DNA from: an uncultured beta proteobacterium | GTDB lineage: Bacteria > Pseudomonadota > Gammaproteobacteria > Burkholderiales > Burkholderiaceae | Direction of reading: 5' to 3' | Assembly (NCBI GenBank): GCA_903944255.1 | Contig: CAJARE010000019.1 | Coordinates: forward strand, 1-22,840 | DNA: 22,840 bases | Shown: piece by piece, positions 22,783 to 22,840 of the stretch | Numbering within the stretch: position 1 is the first letter of the stretch | Layout: each line of letters starts with the position of its first letter | Notes under the pieces: generated by a model | The model's input: the letters and a program-made list of their open reading frames with translations, nothing else | What the model was told of the DNA's origin: nothing | Databases searched by the model: none | Translations under genes and position numbers: made by a program

Positions 22783-22840
22783 GTAACTCTTGAACGTTGT
22801 TTGAATAATGGATAATTTTTTTATTTGACATAATAATGAT

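Overview
The window looks like ordinary chromosomal DNA of a small-genome betaproteobacterium of the order Burkholderiales, most likely Polynucleobacter or a close relative. The basis is a fairly low GC content judged by eye, very tight gene packing, the block pyrG-kdsA-eno-ftsB, a metal-type KdsA with the motif AGTC, and the pairing of a TesA-like esterase with a divergent YbbA-like ATPase. Genus assignment is inference; no search was run.

Layout from left to right. Positions 3-779 hold the 3' end of ppiD (periplasmic chaperone), convergent with a secreted SGNH esterase (tesA-like, 791-1453). Divergent from the esterase is an ABC ATPase (1480-2154), followed by purL (2176-6207) and a spermidine-synthase-like protein (6219-6974). 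A strong bidirectional terminator separates these from acnB (7055-9640, minus). A 62-residue membrane protein of the superinfection-immunity family (9815-10003, minus) lies between acnB and the block pyrG, kdsA, eno, ftsB (10117-14337). hslO (14346-15311, minus) converges on ftsB and diverges from gltX (15376-16773). Three tRNA genes follow, Ala(GGC), Glu(UUC) and Asp(GUC), ending at a clear terminator. A small unknown gene (17207-17449) and a secreted two-repeat protein (17534-18145, minus) converge on a third terminator. Next come hyi, glxR and a YqiA-like esterase (18297-20594), an HNH nuclease (20677-21258), a DUF3108 protein (21285-22250) and, convergent and overlapping, a small K+-channel-like protein (22243-22782, minus).

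Most genes are housekeeping: purine and CTP synthesis, TCA cycle, glycolysis, Kdo for LPS, cell division, tRNA charging and redox chaperoning. hyi and glxR form two steps from hydroxypyruvate via tartronate semialdehyde to glycerate; the glyoxylate carboligase that would feed them is not in the window.

I found no mobile element, CRISPR array, prophage block or convincing new multi-gene system. The points most worth a second look are a recurring pattern of genes with no Shine-Dalgarno and a -10-like box 6-11 nt before the start codon (possible leaderless mRNAs), a phage-type superinfection-immunity homologue in a core region, an orphan ABC ATPase, a duplicated-domain secreted protein, and a small orphan gene between two terminators. 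No gene-free stretch exceeds 300 bases; the 77 bp before the tRNAs and the 174 bp upstream of acnB are the richest non-coding parts.
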